A DNA stretch of 64,000 nt from WLJO01 sp032117595 (GTDB taxonomy: Bacteria; Actinomycetota; Acidimicrobiia; Acidimicrobiales; Ilumatobacteraceae), in contig JAULYZ010000052.1 of the NCBI GenBank assembly GCA_032117595.1, positions 41,578 to 105,577 of the forward strand. Direction: 5' to 3'. Of the stretch, positions 1 to 8,002 are shown piece after piece (within the stretch, counting starts at the first letter, position 1; every line of letters begins with the position of its first letter). The position numbers were made by a program, and so were the translations under genes. Below the pieces are notes generated by a model, which ran no database searches, was not told where the DNA came from, and saw nothing but the letters and a program-made list of their open reading frames with translations.

Positions 1-2
1 TC

Positions 3-1022
3 GCGGTGATGGCGGTGCTGTTCGCCACCGATGTGCCCACGCAGATCCCCTCTGCAATCGGCGTGATCCTCGCCGACCAGATGAACTTCATGCTGCCGGT
101 GCTGGTCTGGACTCTTGCGGGTGACGTCTTCACGGCTGGTCAGGCGGTGACCGTCTATCCAATCATCTCCCGGTCGCTGTACATCGGGAACATCCTCGGC
201 TTCGGGACGGCAGCCGTCATCGGTGTCGTCTCGGATCGCACCGACTTCTCGCCGGCATGGCTGCTCGTGGCCCCGCCGCTGCTCCTCGTTGCAGTCGCCA
301 TCTTCGTACCCCGCATCCTCCACGACGTCACCCTGTCCGAGGGCCACGGGAAGAACGAGTCTTCGAAGGAGTCGATGAGGCAGTCGTTCACCCTGCTGAA
401 GGACCTCACCTCGTTCAAGTGGATGCTGGTCGTCTCCCTCCTCGTCATGGCGGCCGGAGCCGTCCTCGAGTTTGGGTTCTTCGACGTGGCGAAGCAGACC
501 ATCGAGTCCACCGGTTCGCTCCAGGCGATCTACGCGGCGGTCTTCTGCGGCGTACTCGTGATCGGTCTCGCGATCCAGACCTGGTTGTCCACCCCGTTGA
601 TGCAGCGGGCGGGGATCGCCAAGGTTCTTCAGATCCTGCCGGTCGCCACACTGGTGGCGTCAATCGTGATGGTGATTGCCGGCGCGACCGAGCAGATCGT
701 TGTCGCCATTGTGGCGATTGCAATCTGGCGCACACCTCGCAGCAGCATTGACTTCGTCGGTCGTCAGGCAGCGATGGCGTCCGTGCCGGACAATCAGCGA
801 GCCCGGTTCTCCAACCTCATCAACGTGGTACCGGTTGGCGTCGCCTTCACGGTCGTTGCGGGGCCGATCGGTCTTGCCCGTCTCGCCGACAATCGCTGGC
901 TAGCCCCCGTCGTCGCTGTTGCACTCGCGCTGGTCGCCGTCGTGGCAAGTCGCAAGGTCGTCAAGACGTGGGACGATACGCAGTTGTCGTACCGACTCAA
1001 GCGCCGCAAGCGCCTGGGCTGA
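3..1022 (+). CDS. Multi-pass transporter, MFS-like, C-terminal part (5' end outside window)
   Basis: The frame is open to the left edge, so the true start lies outside; about 339 residues are visible. The sequence is very hydrophobic with some eight or nine membrane segments, a charged cytoplasmic loop near residues 105-125 (GHGKNESSKES) and a short basic tail (YRLKRRKRLG), as expected for the second part of a 12-TM inner-membrane carrier. A loop with RQAAMASVPDNQRARF before the last helices recalls both MFS proteins and the ATP/ADP translocase superfamily. No substrate can be named. It converges on the gene ending at 1029, six bases away. Confidence 0.7.
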   Translation, partial: AVMAVLFATDVPTQIPSAIGVILADQMNFMLPVLVWTLAGDVFTAGQAVTVYPIISRSLYIGNILGFGTAAVIGVVSDRTDFSPAWLLVAPPLLLVAVAIFVPRILHDVTLSEGHGKNESSKESMRQSFTLLKDLTSFKWMLVVSLLVMAAGAVLEFGFFDVAKQTIESTGSLQAIYAAVFCGVLVIGLAIQTWLSTPLMQRAGIAKVLQILPVATLVASIVMVIAGATEQIVVAIVAIAIWRTPRSSIDFVGRQAAMASVPDNQRARFSNLINVVPVGVAFTVVAGPIGLARLADNRWLAPVVAVALALVAVVASRKVVKTWDDTQLSYRLKRRKRLG

Positions 1023-1028
1023 GCCGGA

Positions 1029-1703
1029 TCACGTCCGTTCGCGGAGCGGTCGGGGCCGATCGACCTCGGCGCCGCACAGCGTTGCTACCCACGGAATGTC
1101 GGGATCGAGGCCGTAGACGTCGAGCAGGAACGCCGCAGCCGCCGGCTGGTACACCCTCGGTTGCAACTCGGCCACCTGCTCGGGGTCGAGGCCGTCCGGT
1201 GGGAGCCAGATGAGGGTGAGCCGCTCGGTCTCGGGTCCGAGCTCGCGCCACCGCATCAGGTGAACCGGTGCTCGGTACTCGATGGGCAGGGGAATCCACC
1301 CGGAGGTCAACAGCACCGGGAGTGCGCTGTCGGAGGACTCTGCGATCGAGCCGAGCCAACCGTCGGCGATGATGTTCGAGACCAGCGAGCGTCGCGTAGC
1401 AGTTGCCCAGTGGTAGAAGCGCTTGCCGCGGAAGGCGAGCTTTCTGAATGGCTTCTCCACGGTGCCGAAGATCACGACATGAAGCCGCCGGGTGACGTTG
1501 ATATCGGCCACCTGGTACGACGCCGTCGTGCCGTCGACCGTGTACGCCCACTGTGCCGCGATGAGACCGTCGCGTGGCGCAGGGAGATGGGCGTCGCGAC
1601 GCATCTGGTCGGGCACGAACGGGTAGTCGGTGAAGTTCTCCAGCTGGATACGGCACAGGTCGTCGAGCAGGTGCAGGTTCCTGCCGCCGGTGACGTCGAA
1701 CAT
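1029..1703 (-). CDS. Conserved-looking protein of unknown function
   Basis: Soluble protein of 224 residues from the only ATG in the frame; I do not recognise the family. Patterns of note are CRIQLENFTDYPFVPDQM near the N-terminus and a Trp/Pro-rich centre (SGWIPLPIEY), with no membrane segment or signal peptide. The frame stays open for 43 codons upstream of the ATG up to a TAG near 1834, and the extension reads like protein (PLLIDTADTGEIVK), but it contains no ATG, GTG or TTG. A CTG at 1767-1769 preceded by GGGGG would add 22 residues. It is last in a minus-strand run behind the decarboxylase gene, 91 bases downstream of it if the CTG is used. Confidence 0.6.
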   Translation of the reverse strand: MFDVTGGRNLHLLDDLCRIQLENFTDYPFVPDQMRRDAHLPAPRDGLIAAQWAYTVDGTTASYQVADINVTRRLHVVIFGTVEKPFRKLAFRGKRFYHWATATRRSLVSNIIADGWLGSIAESSDSALPVLLTSGWIPLPIEYRAPVHLMRWRELGPETERLTLIWLPPDGLDPEQVAELQPRVYQPAAAAFLLDVYGLDPDIPWVATLCGAEVDRPRPLRERT

Positions 1704-1860
1704 CTTGACGATCTCTCCGGTGTCGGCGGTGTCGATGAGGAGCGGTTGGCCGTCTCCGGTGGTGCTCAGAGAACCCCCAGGGAATGTGTGGTGACTGCTC
1801 CGGTCACGCTACCCAACGCCCGCAGCAGCGGGAACGGCACTGCTGTCGGGGCGCAACGAT

Positions 1861-2850
1861 TCACAGGTCGCCCAACAGCTCGGCGGCGCGTGCCGGTATC
1901 CGCTGGCCCCGTGCCCGCAGCGTGATTCGCCAGCGCGGGCTTCCTCCGAGACCGGCCACGCCGCCGCTGAGTTCCTCGACGAAGCCACGATCAGCGAGCC
2001 AGGTGAGCCGACTCAGGATCTCTCCCTCGTCGACATCGAGTTGCGCAGCAAGGTGCTGAACAGAGAGCGCGCCCCGACGGAGGAGCAGTCGCTGCAGGGA
2101 GCGGAGTTCCGGGGGCATCTCGAGCAGTTCGATCATCGAGCGGTCGGGGAGCGTGATCGCGATGTCGTGGGTTGATGACACGCTCAATTCCGCATCGGCC
2201 ACCACGAGTTCGTGGTTGTGGCCCCCGGTGGTGCGTCCGGAGTCCAGACCATGGAGGTGCAGACCGCCGATGGTTGCACCACCGTCGAGCGCCGGGAACC
2301 GGAAGCCGACGAAGACACCCTCGAAGTCGTGGTGCTCCCAGCGGACCTCGTCGGAGGCGCACACCTCGGTGTAGGGCCGGTACGGCGGTGTCTGCGCCGG
2401 AACGCTGCGGACCAGCACTCTCGAGAAACGTCCCTCGAGCCGGACTGCGACCACTGCGTTGGGGTCGTCGACGAGTTCATCGATCCGGGCAGAGACGCCG
2501 TCCCGGTCGATGCCAGCCACACGGGTGGTCGTGGGCGACTCCATGTTCGTGAGGACGACGAACGGCGTCTTGGTCTCGGGCGTGACGATGTTGGTGGCGC
2601 CCGTCGAAGCGACCCTCCAGGGCACCCCGTCCACGACGACGAGTTCGCCGTCGAGGCGATCGACGGTGCCGAGCCCGTGATCGCCGGCCTGCATCACATC
2701 GCCGATGGTGACGACGCCGTCATAGCCGCCGTCGAGGAGCACGTTGGCGAGCGTGAGCTGGAAGATGGAGTCACCTGCTGCGCAGGCCGCGCTCCCCCCG
2801 CGTTGGCGCTGCAGCGTGATCGCCGCAGTGAGCCCTGCGTCGAGTCCCAT
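1861..2850 (-). CDS. Alpha-acetolactate decarboxylase family protein with C-terminal winged helix
   Basis: Residues 25-240 match acetolactate decarboxylase (AlsD/BudA), which converts 2-acetolactate to acetoin. The zinc ligands are present as H198-x-H200 and H211 (GLHLHGLDSGRTTGGH), with the family's LDGE (E69), the VRLEGRFSRVLVRSVP block (R148) and QTPPYRPYTEV. The usual enzyme is 230-260 residues; here about 80 more follow (residues 248-329) that look like a winged-helix DNA-binding domain (ALSVQHLAAQLDVDEGEILSRL, then a wing ending in RWRITLRARG). No acetolactate synthase is nearby. Nine bases separate it from the upstream 187-residue gene, so the two are probably co-transcribed. The fusion suggests a ligand-sensing regulator or a recruited domain rather than plain acetoin production; that part is inference. 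Confidence 0.8.
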   Translation of the reverse strand: MGLDAGLTAAITLQRQRGGSAACAAGDSIFQLTLANVLLDGGYDGVVTIGDVMQAGDHGLGTVDRLDGELVVVDGVPWRVASTGATNIVTPETKTPFVVLTNMESPTTTRVAGIDRDGVSARIDELVDDPNAVVAVRLEGRFSRVLVRSVPAQTPPYRPYTEVCASDEVRWEHHDFEGVFVGFRFPALDGGATIGGLHLHGLDSGRTTGGHNHELVVADAELSVSSTHDIAITLPDRSMIELLEMPPELRSLQRLLLRRGALSVQHLAAQLDVDEGEILSRLTWLADRGFVEELSGGVAGLGGSPRWRITLRARGQRIPARAAELLGDL

Positions 2851-2859
2851 TGCGGGCGG

Positions 2860-3423
2860 TCAGCCCTTTGCGGATCGCTTCTGACCGCGCAGCGACGCAA
2901 AGAGTCCCTGATCTGCGGCAAACGCCGAGCTCGAGGGCTTCCCCGTGACCTTCTGGTACGCGGCGTCGAACCCTGGTGTTCCGACGCCGAAGGCATCGGC
3001 GATGTGCCGGGACTTGTTGCGCGGCATCTCGTGCCGGAGCGACATCTGGTGCAGCACCTCGGCACGCAGTGGCATCTCTGTGGGCAGGAGGATCTTCCAA
3101 GCATTCGCCGTTGCGTCGATTGCCTTGGTCTCGCCGCCCCCGGTTGCCCGTCGAGCGTTGCGGAACGACTCGATGAACGCAGCGTCGGCCTCGCCGGGAA
3201 GGTCACGGCGGAGCAGCTCGGAGTCGGCATCCCACAGCATGTTGAGCATGAGCCCTGCCTCGGGGGCGGCGGTCACCATGGCGGCTCGTCGGTCCTTGAC
3301 CCGACGAGCCTCTTGTTCGATGAGGTAGAGGAGCGCCCGAGCACGCCGGACCCGCGAGAGTCCTCCCCCTTGGATCTCCTCGCGGCTGAACAGTTCGTCG
3401 CTCAACCGACCCTCCTTGTGCAT
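2860..3423 (-). CDS. Small basic protein of unknown function
   Basis: 187 residues, rich in Arg and Ala, probably all-helical; no family recognised. The first half has a charged helix (SRVRRARALLYLIEQEARRVKDRR) and the second half contains the pattern MPRNKSRHIADAFGVGTPGFDAAY, with an Ala/Ser-rich, basic end. The ATG at 3423 was chosen because it is the first start after the divergent promoter region; the ribosome site is weak. It is the first gene of the minus-strand run with the decarboxylase-winged helix gene and faces the ParA gene across 86 bases, so all may share one control region. Confidence 0.65.
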   Translation of the reverse strand: MHKEGRLSDELFSREEIQGGGLSRVRRARALLYLIEQEARRVKDRRAAMVTAAPEAGLMLNMLWDADSELLRRDLPGEADAAFIESFRNARRATGGGETKAIDATANAWKILLPTEMPLRAEVLHQMSLRHEMPRNKSRHIADAFGVGTPGFDAAYQKVTGKPSSSAFAADQGLFASLRGQKRSAKG

Positions 3424-3509
3424 GGCGACATCGCCCTGAACTATGGTACTGAATACGGCACAGGGATTCCCAGCCCGTGCCCGCTGCGCAAAAAACCGGA
3501 GGCCGCACC

Positions 3510-4268
3510 GTGAGCAAGATCGTTTCCGTCCACTCCTTCCGCGGGGGCACGGGCAAGAGCAACAACAGCGCGAATATCGCGGCCCAACTGGCGATCGCTG
3601 GCAAGCGGGTGGCGGTGGTGGACACCGACGTTCAGTCGCCCGGTATCCACGTGCTCTTCGGCTTCGACGAGCAGATCACCGGCAAGGTCCTCAACGACTA
3701 CCTCTACGGCAACTGCGGGATCACCGAGGCCGCTCACGACGTCACCGGCCGGCTCGGAGCCGTGGCTCCGGGAGGCACGCTCTACCTCGTGCCCTCCAGC
3801 ATCAAGGCGGCCGACATTGCCAAGGTGCTTCGTCAGGGATACGACGTCGAACTGCTCAACGAGGGCTTCCGTGCCCTCGTGAAGGACCTCAAGCTCGACG
3901 TGCTCATCATCGACACGCACCCGGGCCTCAACGAGGAGACGCTGCTCTCCATCACCATCAGCGATGTGCTGCTGTTGATCCTCCGTCCCGACAAGCAGGA
4001 CTACCAGGGGACGGCCGTGACCGTCGACATCGCTCGTCGGCTCGAGGTCCCGGAGTTGTTGCTCCTCGTGAACAAGGTGCCCTCCAACGCTGATCGCAGC
4101 GCCGTGGCGTCCGATGTGTCGTCGGCCTATGGCGCCGAGGTGGCCGGTGTGCTGCCGCTCAGCGAGGACATCGTTGCGAACGCTTCGGGTGGTCTGTTCA
4201 GCGTGACGAGTCCCGACCACATCTGGTCGCAGATCGTCAAGCAGGTCGCTGCGCGCATCGGCGCCTGA
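3510..4268 (+). CDS. ParA/MinD-family ATPase
   Basis: 252 residues. The deviant Walker A of the ParA/MinD/Mrp class is near the start (FRGGTGKSNNSANIAAQLA) with the signature lysine, followed by VDTDVQSPGIHVLFG (switch I) and LIIDTHPGLNEETL (Walker B). The GTG at 3510 is preferred over the upstream GTG at 3477 because GGAGG lies seven bases before it and the protein then begins directly with the P-loop strand (MSKIVSVHSFRGGTGKS). ParA-like ATPases position cargo or work as nucleotide switches. No parB or parS is visible, and the downstream partner at 4291 argues for a signalling or positioning role instead of chromosome partition. Confidence 0.88.
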   Translation: MSKIVSVHSFRGGTGKSNNSANIAAQLAIAGKRVAVVDTDVQSPGIHVLFGFDEQITGKVLNDYLYGNCGITEAAHDVTGRLGAVAPGGTLYLVPSSIKAADIAKVLRQGYDVELLNEGFRALVKDLKLDVLIIDTHPGLNEETLLSITISDVLLLILRPDKQDYQGTAVTVDIARRLEVPELLLLVNKVPSNADRSAVASDVSSAYGAEVAGVLPLSEDIVANASGGLFSVTSPDHIWSQIVKQVAARIGA

Positions 4269-4290
4269 GAAAACTCTCCGGCGGCGAGTC

Positions 4291-5781
4291 GTGACCATGA
4301 TCGCTGCCACCGGACCCTCGGATCCCACGGGGCGTGCTGCGCTCTCGGCTGCTGCGCGGGCAGCAGCAGCATCGCTCGGGGGTCCCGGTGAGATCGCCGG
4401 TCTGGCAGTGCAACTCCTCGCTGAGGACGCCTCGGCGCGCATGACGGTCGTCGAGGAGGCATCGACGCTCGACCTCGAGATGACGGTCGACGGTACCGAG
4501 TTGGTGCTCACGGTCTACGACCGCGGCGAACCCGTCAGCGGACCCTCGCCGCGTCTGCTTGCGCTCGTCGACCTTGGCTTCATGACCGCCGCCGACGGGC
4601 ACATCGACGAGGGCCGCAATGCTGGCGTCGTGCGCCTTGCACTGCCCTCGCACGGACGGCTGGTGAGCGACGAGGGTGTCGAGGTGCTCGGGGAGGAACC
4701 CCCGCTCTCCGATGCGCCCGTCACGGTGCGCGAACTCCGGGTGGGGGATGCTCCGGCACTTTCACGCTGCATCTACCGCTGCTACGGCTGGAGTTACCCG
4801 GGGGTGAACCTCTACTACCCCGACCGCGTCGCCGCATCGATCGAGAGTGGCAAGCGAATCGGTGAGGTTGCCGTCGACGAGAACGGCGAGGTAGCCGCGC
4901 ATTGGGGTGCAGTCTTCGTAGCCGATGGCGTCGTGGAGACCGGTGGGACGGTGACCGATCCGCGTTTCCGACGTCGCGGTCTCGCCAACGACCTCGGCGA
5001 TCGCCTGCTGGCACGACTGCGTTCGATGGGCGTGCGGGGCCGCCTGCGCGAACCGGTGCTCACCCACTCGGCAACGCAGGCAATCGCACTGCGCGAGGGC
5101 GCGCACCTGGTCGGTGTGCAGTTGCATGCGATGTTGCCGATCCAGCAGGTGGGGATCACCGACGGAATGACTGAGGAGCGGGCGTCGCTCACGGTGATGT
5201 ACAGCCCGCTCGGGGAAATGAACCCTGCAACGCTCTGGATCCCCGGACCGTTCGAGGCGCTGGCGCGGCGGATCCTCGAGCCCAGCGGCTGGCCGCGCGA
5301 GATCGGCGCAGTGCGTGCGGCGGTTGCAGTGCCCCCGGCATCGGTGGTCGGTTCGTCGTACGACGCGTTCAACCGAGTGGGTGTCGTGGAGGTGACGGTG
5401 GTCGGTGACGACCTCATCGACGCTGTCGACGAGTCGATCTCGCAATTCAAGGCCGCCGGTGCCGATGTGGTGCGTGTGCATCTCCCCGCAACACAGCCTG
5501 CCCTCCCGGCGCTCGGTGCCGGGCTCGGTGCACTCGGGCTCGGCTTCTGCGCACTCCTCCCCGATTACGGGCCCTTCGGCGACGCGCTCGTCCTGCAGTG
5601 GCTCCGCGATCCAGCGGTCGACACGTCGTCATTCGTCTTTGCCTCGGATCACGTCCGAGAGGTCACCGAGGAGATCCTGGCGAAGGTGCGCGAAGTTGGG
5701 TCGGAGGGCGACCGTCTCCGGCGCCGCCACGCCCGCCGCCAGAGACTGTTCGCCGCGCTTCCCGGTTCTTCGGGGAGCTGA
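4291..5781 (+). CDS. Anti-sigma-factor-like ATPase domain fused to GNAT acetyltransferase
   Basis: 496 residues, GTG start 22 bases after the ParA gene. Residues 1-125 resemble a degenerate RsbW/SpoIIAB-type ATP-binding fold (VLTVYDRGEPV, then GHIDEGRNAGVVRLALP) in which the usual N-box helix is not obvious. Residues 140-290 are a GNAT fold: VTVRELRVGDAPALSRC, then GGTVTDPRFRRRGLANDL, the acetyl-CoA-binding motif A. Residues 300-496 form a C-terminal alpha/beta region with a basic tail (RLRRRHARRQR). The protein could acetylate a target in response to the ParA switch. GNAT assignment is firm; the ATPase-like label is weaker because catalytic residues are incomplete. Confidence 0.75.
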   Translation: MTMIAATGPSDPTGRAALSAAARAAAASLGGPGEIAGLAVQLLAEDASARMTVVEEASTLDLEMTVDGTELVLTVYDRGEPVSGPSPRLLALVDLGFMTAADGHIDEGRNAGVVRLALPSHGRLVSDEGVEVLGEEPPLSDAPVTVRELRVGDAPALSRCIYRCYGWSYPGVNLYYPDRVAASIESGKRIGEVAVDENGEVAAHWGAVFVADGVVETGGTVTDPRFRRRGLANDLGDRLLARLRSMGVRGRLREPVLTHSATQAIALREGAHLVGVQLHAMLPIQQVGITDGMTEERASLTVMYSPLGEMNPATLWIPGPFEALARRILEPSGWPREIGAVRAAVAVPPASVVGSSYDAFNRVGVVEVTVVGDDLIDAVDESISQFKAAGADVVRVHLPATQPALPALGAGLGALGLGFCALLPDYGPFGDALVLQWLRDPAVDTSSFVFASDHVREVTEEILAKVREVGSEGDRLRRRHARRQRLFAALPGSSGS

Positions 5782-5799
5782 GACGGCGCCGCCAGAAGG

Positions 5800-6576
5800 T
5801 CAGCGGGCGATCATCCCGGCCGACAGATCGATGTCGGCGCCGCTGAGGGCGCGCATCTGCAGCATCGCGATGAGCGCGTCGCCGACTTCGTGTTCCTCGA
5901 CGAGACGCCCGAGTGCCGCGCGCGAGACGAAGGCGCGCTCAGCCTCGCCGGGCGTCGTCCCGGTGCGTTCGGCCTCGAGCCTGAAGTTGCGTGTCATCCG
6001 CTCACCGCGGACCGGACCCGGTGACAGCGAGTTGACCCGGACCCCACGCGGACCTGCCTCGAAGGCAAGCGTGGTGGTCAGCCCGATGATGGCGATCTTG
6101 GAGGCGGTGTACGGCGTGCGCGCAGCGAGGGGCCGCTTTCCGCTCACCGACGCAAGGTTCACGACATCGCCGTCACCGCGCCGGTACATCGCCGGCAGGA
6201 ACGCGCGACACATCAGGTAGACGCTCCGCACGTTCACCGCAAAGACCTCGTCCCACTCCTCGGGGGTGACGTCGACGATCTCGGCGACGGGCCCCGCGAT
6301 GCCGGCGTTGTTCACGAGGATCGACAGGTCCTCGTCGACGAGCGCTGCCCGGAGACGGTCCACCGAGGCAGGATCGGACACGTCGCAGGGTTCTGGACGA
6401 GCCACACCACCCAGTTCGACGATTTCGGCGGTGACGAGCTCGAGTTGTTGCTCCCGCCGGCCGACGAGGATCACCCGCGCCCCAGCACGGGCAAGTGCAA
6501 GCGCCATCACCCGCCCGAGGCCGCTGCCGGCACCGGTGACGAGTGCAGTCCGTCCTGCAACTGCCTCGACCGTCAT
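5800..6576 (-). CDS. Short-chain dehydrogenase/reductase
   Basis: 258-residue classical SDR: NAD(P)-binding TGAGSGLG at residues 13-20, NNAG, catalytic Ser in ASVSGKR and YTASK. The ATG at 6576 forms an ATGA overlap with the stop of the HisD-like gene, so the two are translationally coupled and should act in one pathway. After a HisD-type dehydrogenase, an SDR is the arrangement of sulfopropanediol (HpsN/HpsO/HpsP) and polyol catabolism, but the substrate cannot be read from sequence. The C-terminal GADIDLSAGMIAR is typical of SDRs that close the active site. Confidence 0.9.
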   Translation of the reverse strand: MTVEAVAGRTALVTGAGSGLGRVMALALARAGARVILVGRREQQLELVTAEIVELGGVARPEPCDVSDPASVDRLRAALVDEDLSILVNNAGIAGPVAEIVDVTPEEWDEVFAVNVRSVYLMCRAFLPAMYRRGDGDVVNLASVSGKRPLAARTPYTASKIAIIGLTTTLAFEAGPRGVRVNSLSPGPVRGERMTRNFRLEAERTGTTPGEAERAFVSRAALGRLVEEHEVGDALIAMLQMRALSGADIDLSAGMIAR

Positions 6577-7901
6577 CGACGGGGTCCGGTTCCCGCAGCG
6601 TCCGCCCACGGCAGTGCGTCGCCGCCGTACTTGGCGGCCCGGACGTCGCCAGCGCGCGCATGACCCTCGAAGAGCTCGACTCGACACGCGCGAGCGCAGA
6701 AGCGACCGATCTCGGCGCTCGTCTCGCGGTTGGTGACCTCTTGGTAGGTCACGGTCTTCAGGTACTTGCCCACCCAGAGCCCCCCGGTGTACCGGGCGGC
6801 GCCGCGGGTGGGCAGGGTGTGGTTGGTCCCGATCACCTTGTCGCCGTAGGAGACACAGGTTCCCTCGCCGAGGAAGAGCGCGCCGTAGTTGCGCATGGCA
6901 GCGAGGGCCTCGCGCGGTTTGTCGGTGAGGATCTCGACGTGCTCGGCCGCAAAGGTGTCGGCCAACGTGTATGCCTCTGTGAGCGAGTCCACCACGATCA
7001 CCTGTCCGTAGTGGCGCCACGCGGGTGCGGCATTGTCCGCAGTCGGCAGGCCGGGCATGAGACGGTCGACCTCGCGCATCACGGCGCGGCCGAGCTCCTC
7101 CGATGTGGTGATGAGGATCGCTGGCGAGTCGGGGCCGTGCTCTGCCTGGCTGAGCAGGTCGACGGCCACCATGAACGGATCGGCATGCTCGTCGGCGACG
7201 ATGAGGATCTCGGTGGGTCCGGCAATGAGGTCGATGCCCACCTCACCGAACAGTTGGCGCTTTGCCTCGGCGACATACGCATTCCCGGGTCCGACAAGGA
7301 GGTCGACCTTCTTGAACGTGTCCGTGCCGACCGCCATGGCGGCAACAGCCTGCACGCCGCCGAGCAGGAAGATCTCGTCAGCACCCGCAAGGTGCATGGC
7401 GGCGATCGTGGCGGCAGGGACGGCACCGCGGATCGGCGGCGTGCAGGCCGTGACCCGTTCGACGCCTGCCACCTTTGCCGTGACGATGGTCATGTGTGCC
7501 GACGCAACGAGCGGATACCTCCCGCCCGGCACGTAGGCGCCGACCGCCGAGACCGGGATGTTGCGCTGCCCGAGAAAGACCCCGGGCTCCATCTCCACCT
7601 CGAAGTCGCGCAGGGACTCGCGCTGATGCTGCGCGAAGCGCCGGATGTTCGCCTGCGCATTGGTGATGTCAGTGATGACATCGGCAGGCACGGTGGCGAT
7701 GATGTCGTCGATCTGGGCAGGGCTCAGGCGGAACTCGTCGGGGGACCAGCGGTCGAAACGCTCCGAGTAGTCGCGTACGGCGACATCGCCGCGCGACCGG
7801 ATGTCGGCGATCACCGACGACACCGTGTCGCGCACGGAGGTTGCGTCTGCGGGGGCTGCGCTGTCGCTGCGCGGCTCGGGGGACTTCAGGATCGTGACCA
7901 T
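6573..7901 (-). CDS. Histidinol-dehydrogenase-family enzyme, HpsN-like
   Basis: 442 residues, ATG at 7901 with GAGGAGG nine bases upstream. All main HisD residues can be placed by comparison with E. coli: Q252 and H255 (SQAEHG), E320-H321 (AAEHVEIL), D354 (GDKVIGTNH). The C-terminal EGLxAH of biosynthetic HisD is shortened to EGHA (E412-H414), and the stretch YTGGLWVGKYLKTVTYQ is typical of the catabolic paralogues. No other his gene is near and an SDR gene overlaps its end. I read it as a catabolic NAD-dependent dehydrogenase such as sulfopropanediol dehydrogenase HpsN, not histidine biosynthesis. True HisD remains possible. Confidence 0.85.
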   Translation of the reverse strand: MVTILKSPEPRSDSAAPADATSVRDTVSSVIADIRSRGDVAVRDYSERFDRWSPDEFRLSPAQIDDIIATVPADVITDITNAQANIRRFAQHQRESLRDFEVEMEPGVFLGQRNIPVSAVGAYVPGGRYPLVASAHMTIVTAKVAGVERVTACTPPIRGAVPAATIAAMHLAGADEIFLLGGVQAVAAMAVGTDTFKKVDLLVGPGNAYVAEAKRQLFGEVGIDLIAGPTEILIVADEHADPFMVAVDLLSQAEHGPDSPAILITTSEELGRAVMREVDRLMPGLPTADNAAPAWRHYGQVIVVDSLTEAYTLADTFAAEHVEILTDKPREALAAMRNYGALFLGEGTCVSYGDKVIGTNHTLPTRGAARYTGGLWVGKYLKTVTYQEVTNRETSAEIGRFCARACRVELFEGHARAGDVRAAKYGGDALPWADAAGTGPRR

Positions 7902-8002
7902 GGGGGTTCCTCCTCGGTGGTGTTCATTGCAGCCGGTTGGCTCGGTGCCGCGCAACCCGGTCGACGGCATCGGCGAACAGCCGATCGTTCGCGGCGCTCG
8001 GC

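Noticed and set aside
3510..4268. Chromosome-partition parA
   Set aside because: No parB or parS near; the partner is a GNAT protein and the context is not near an origin.
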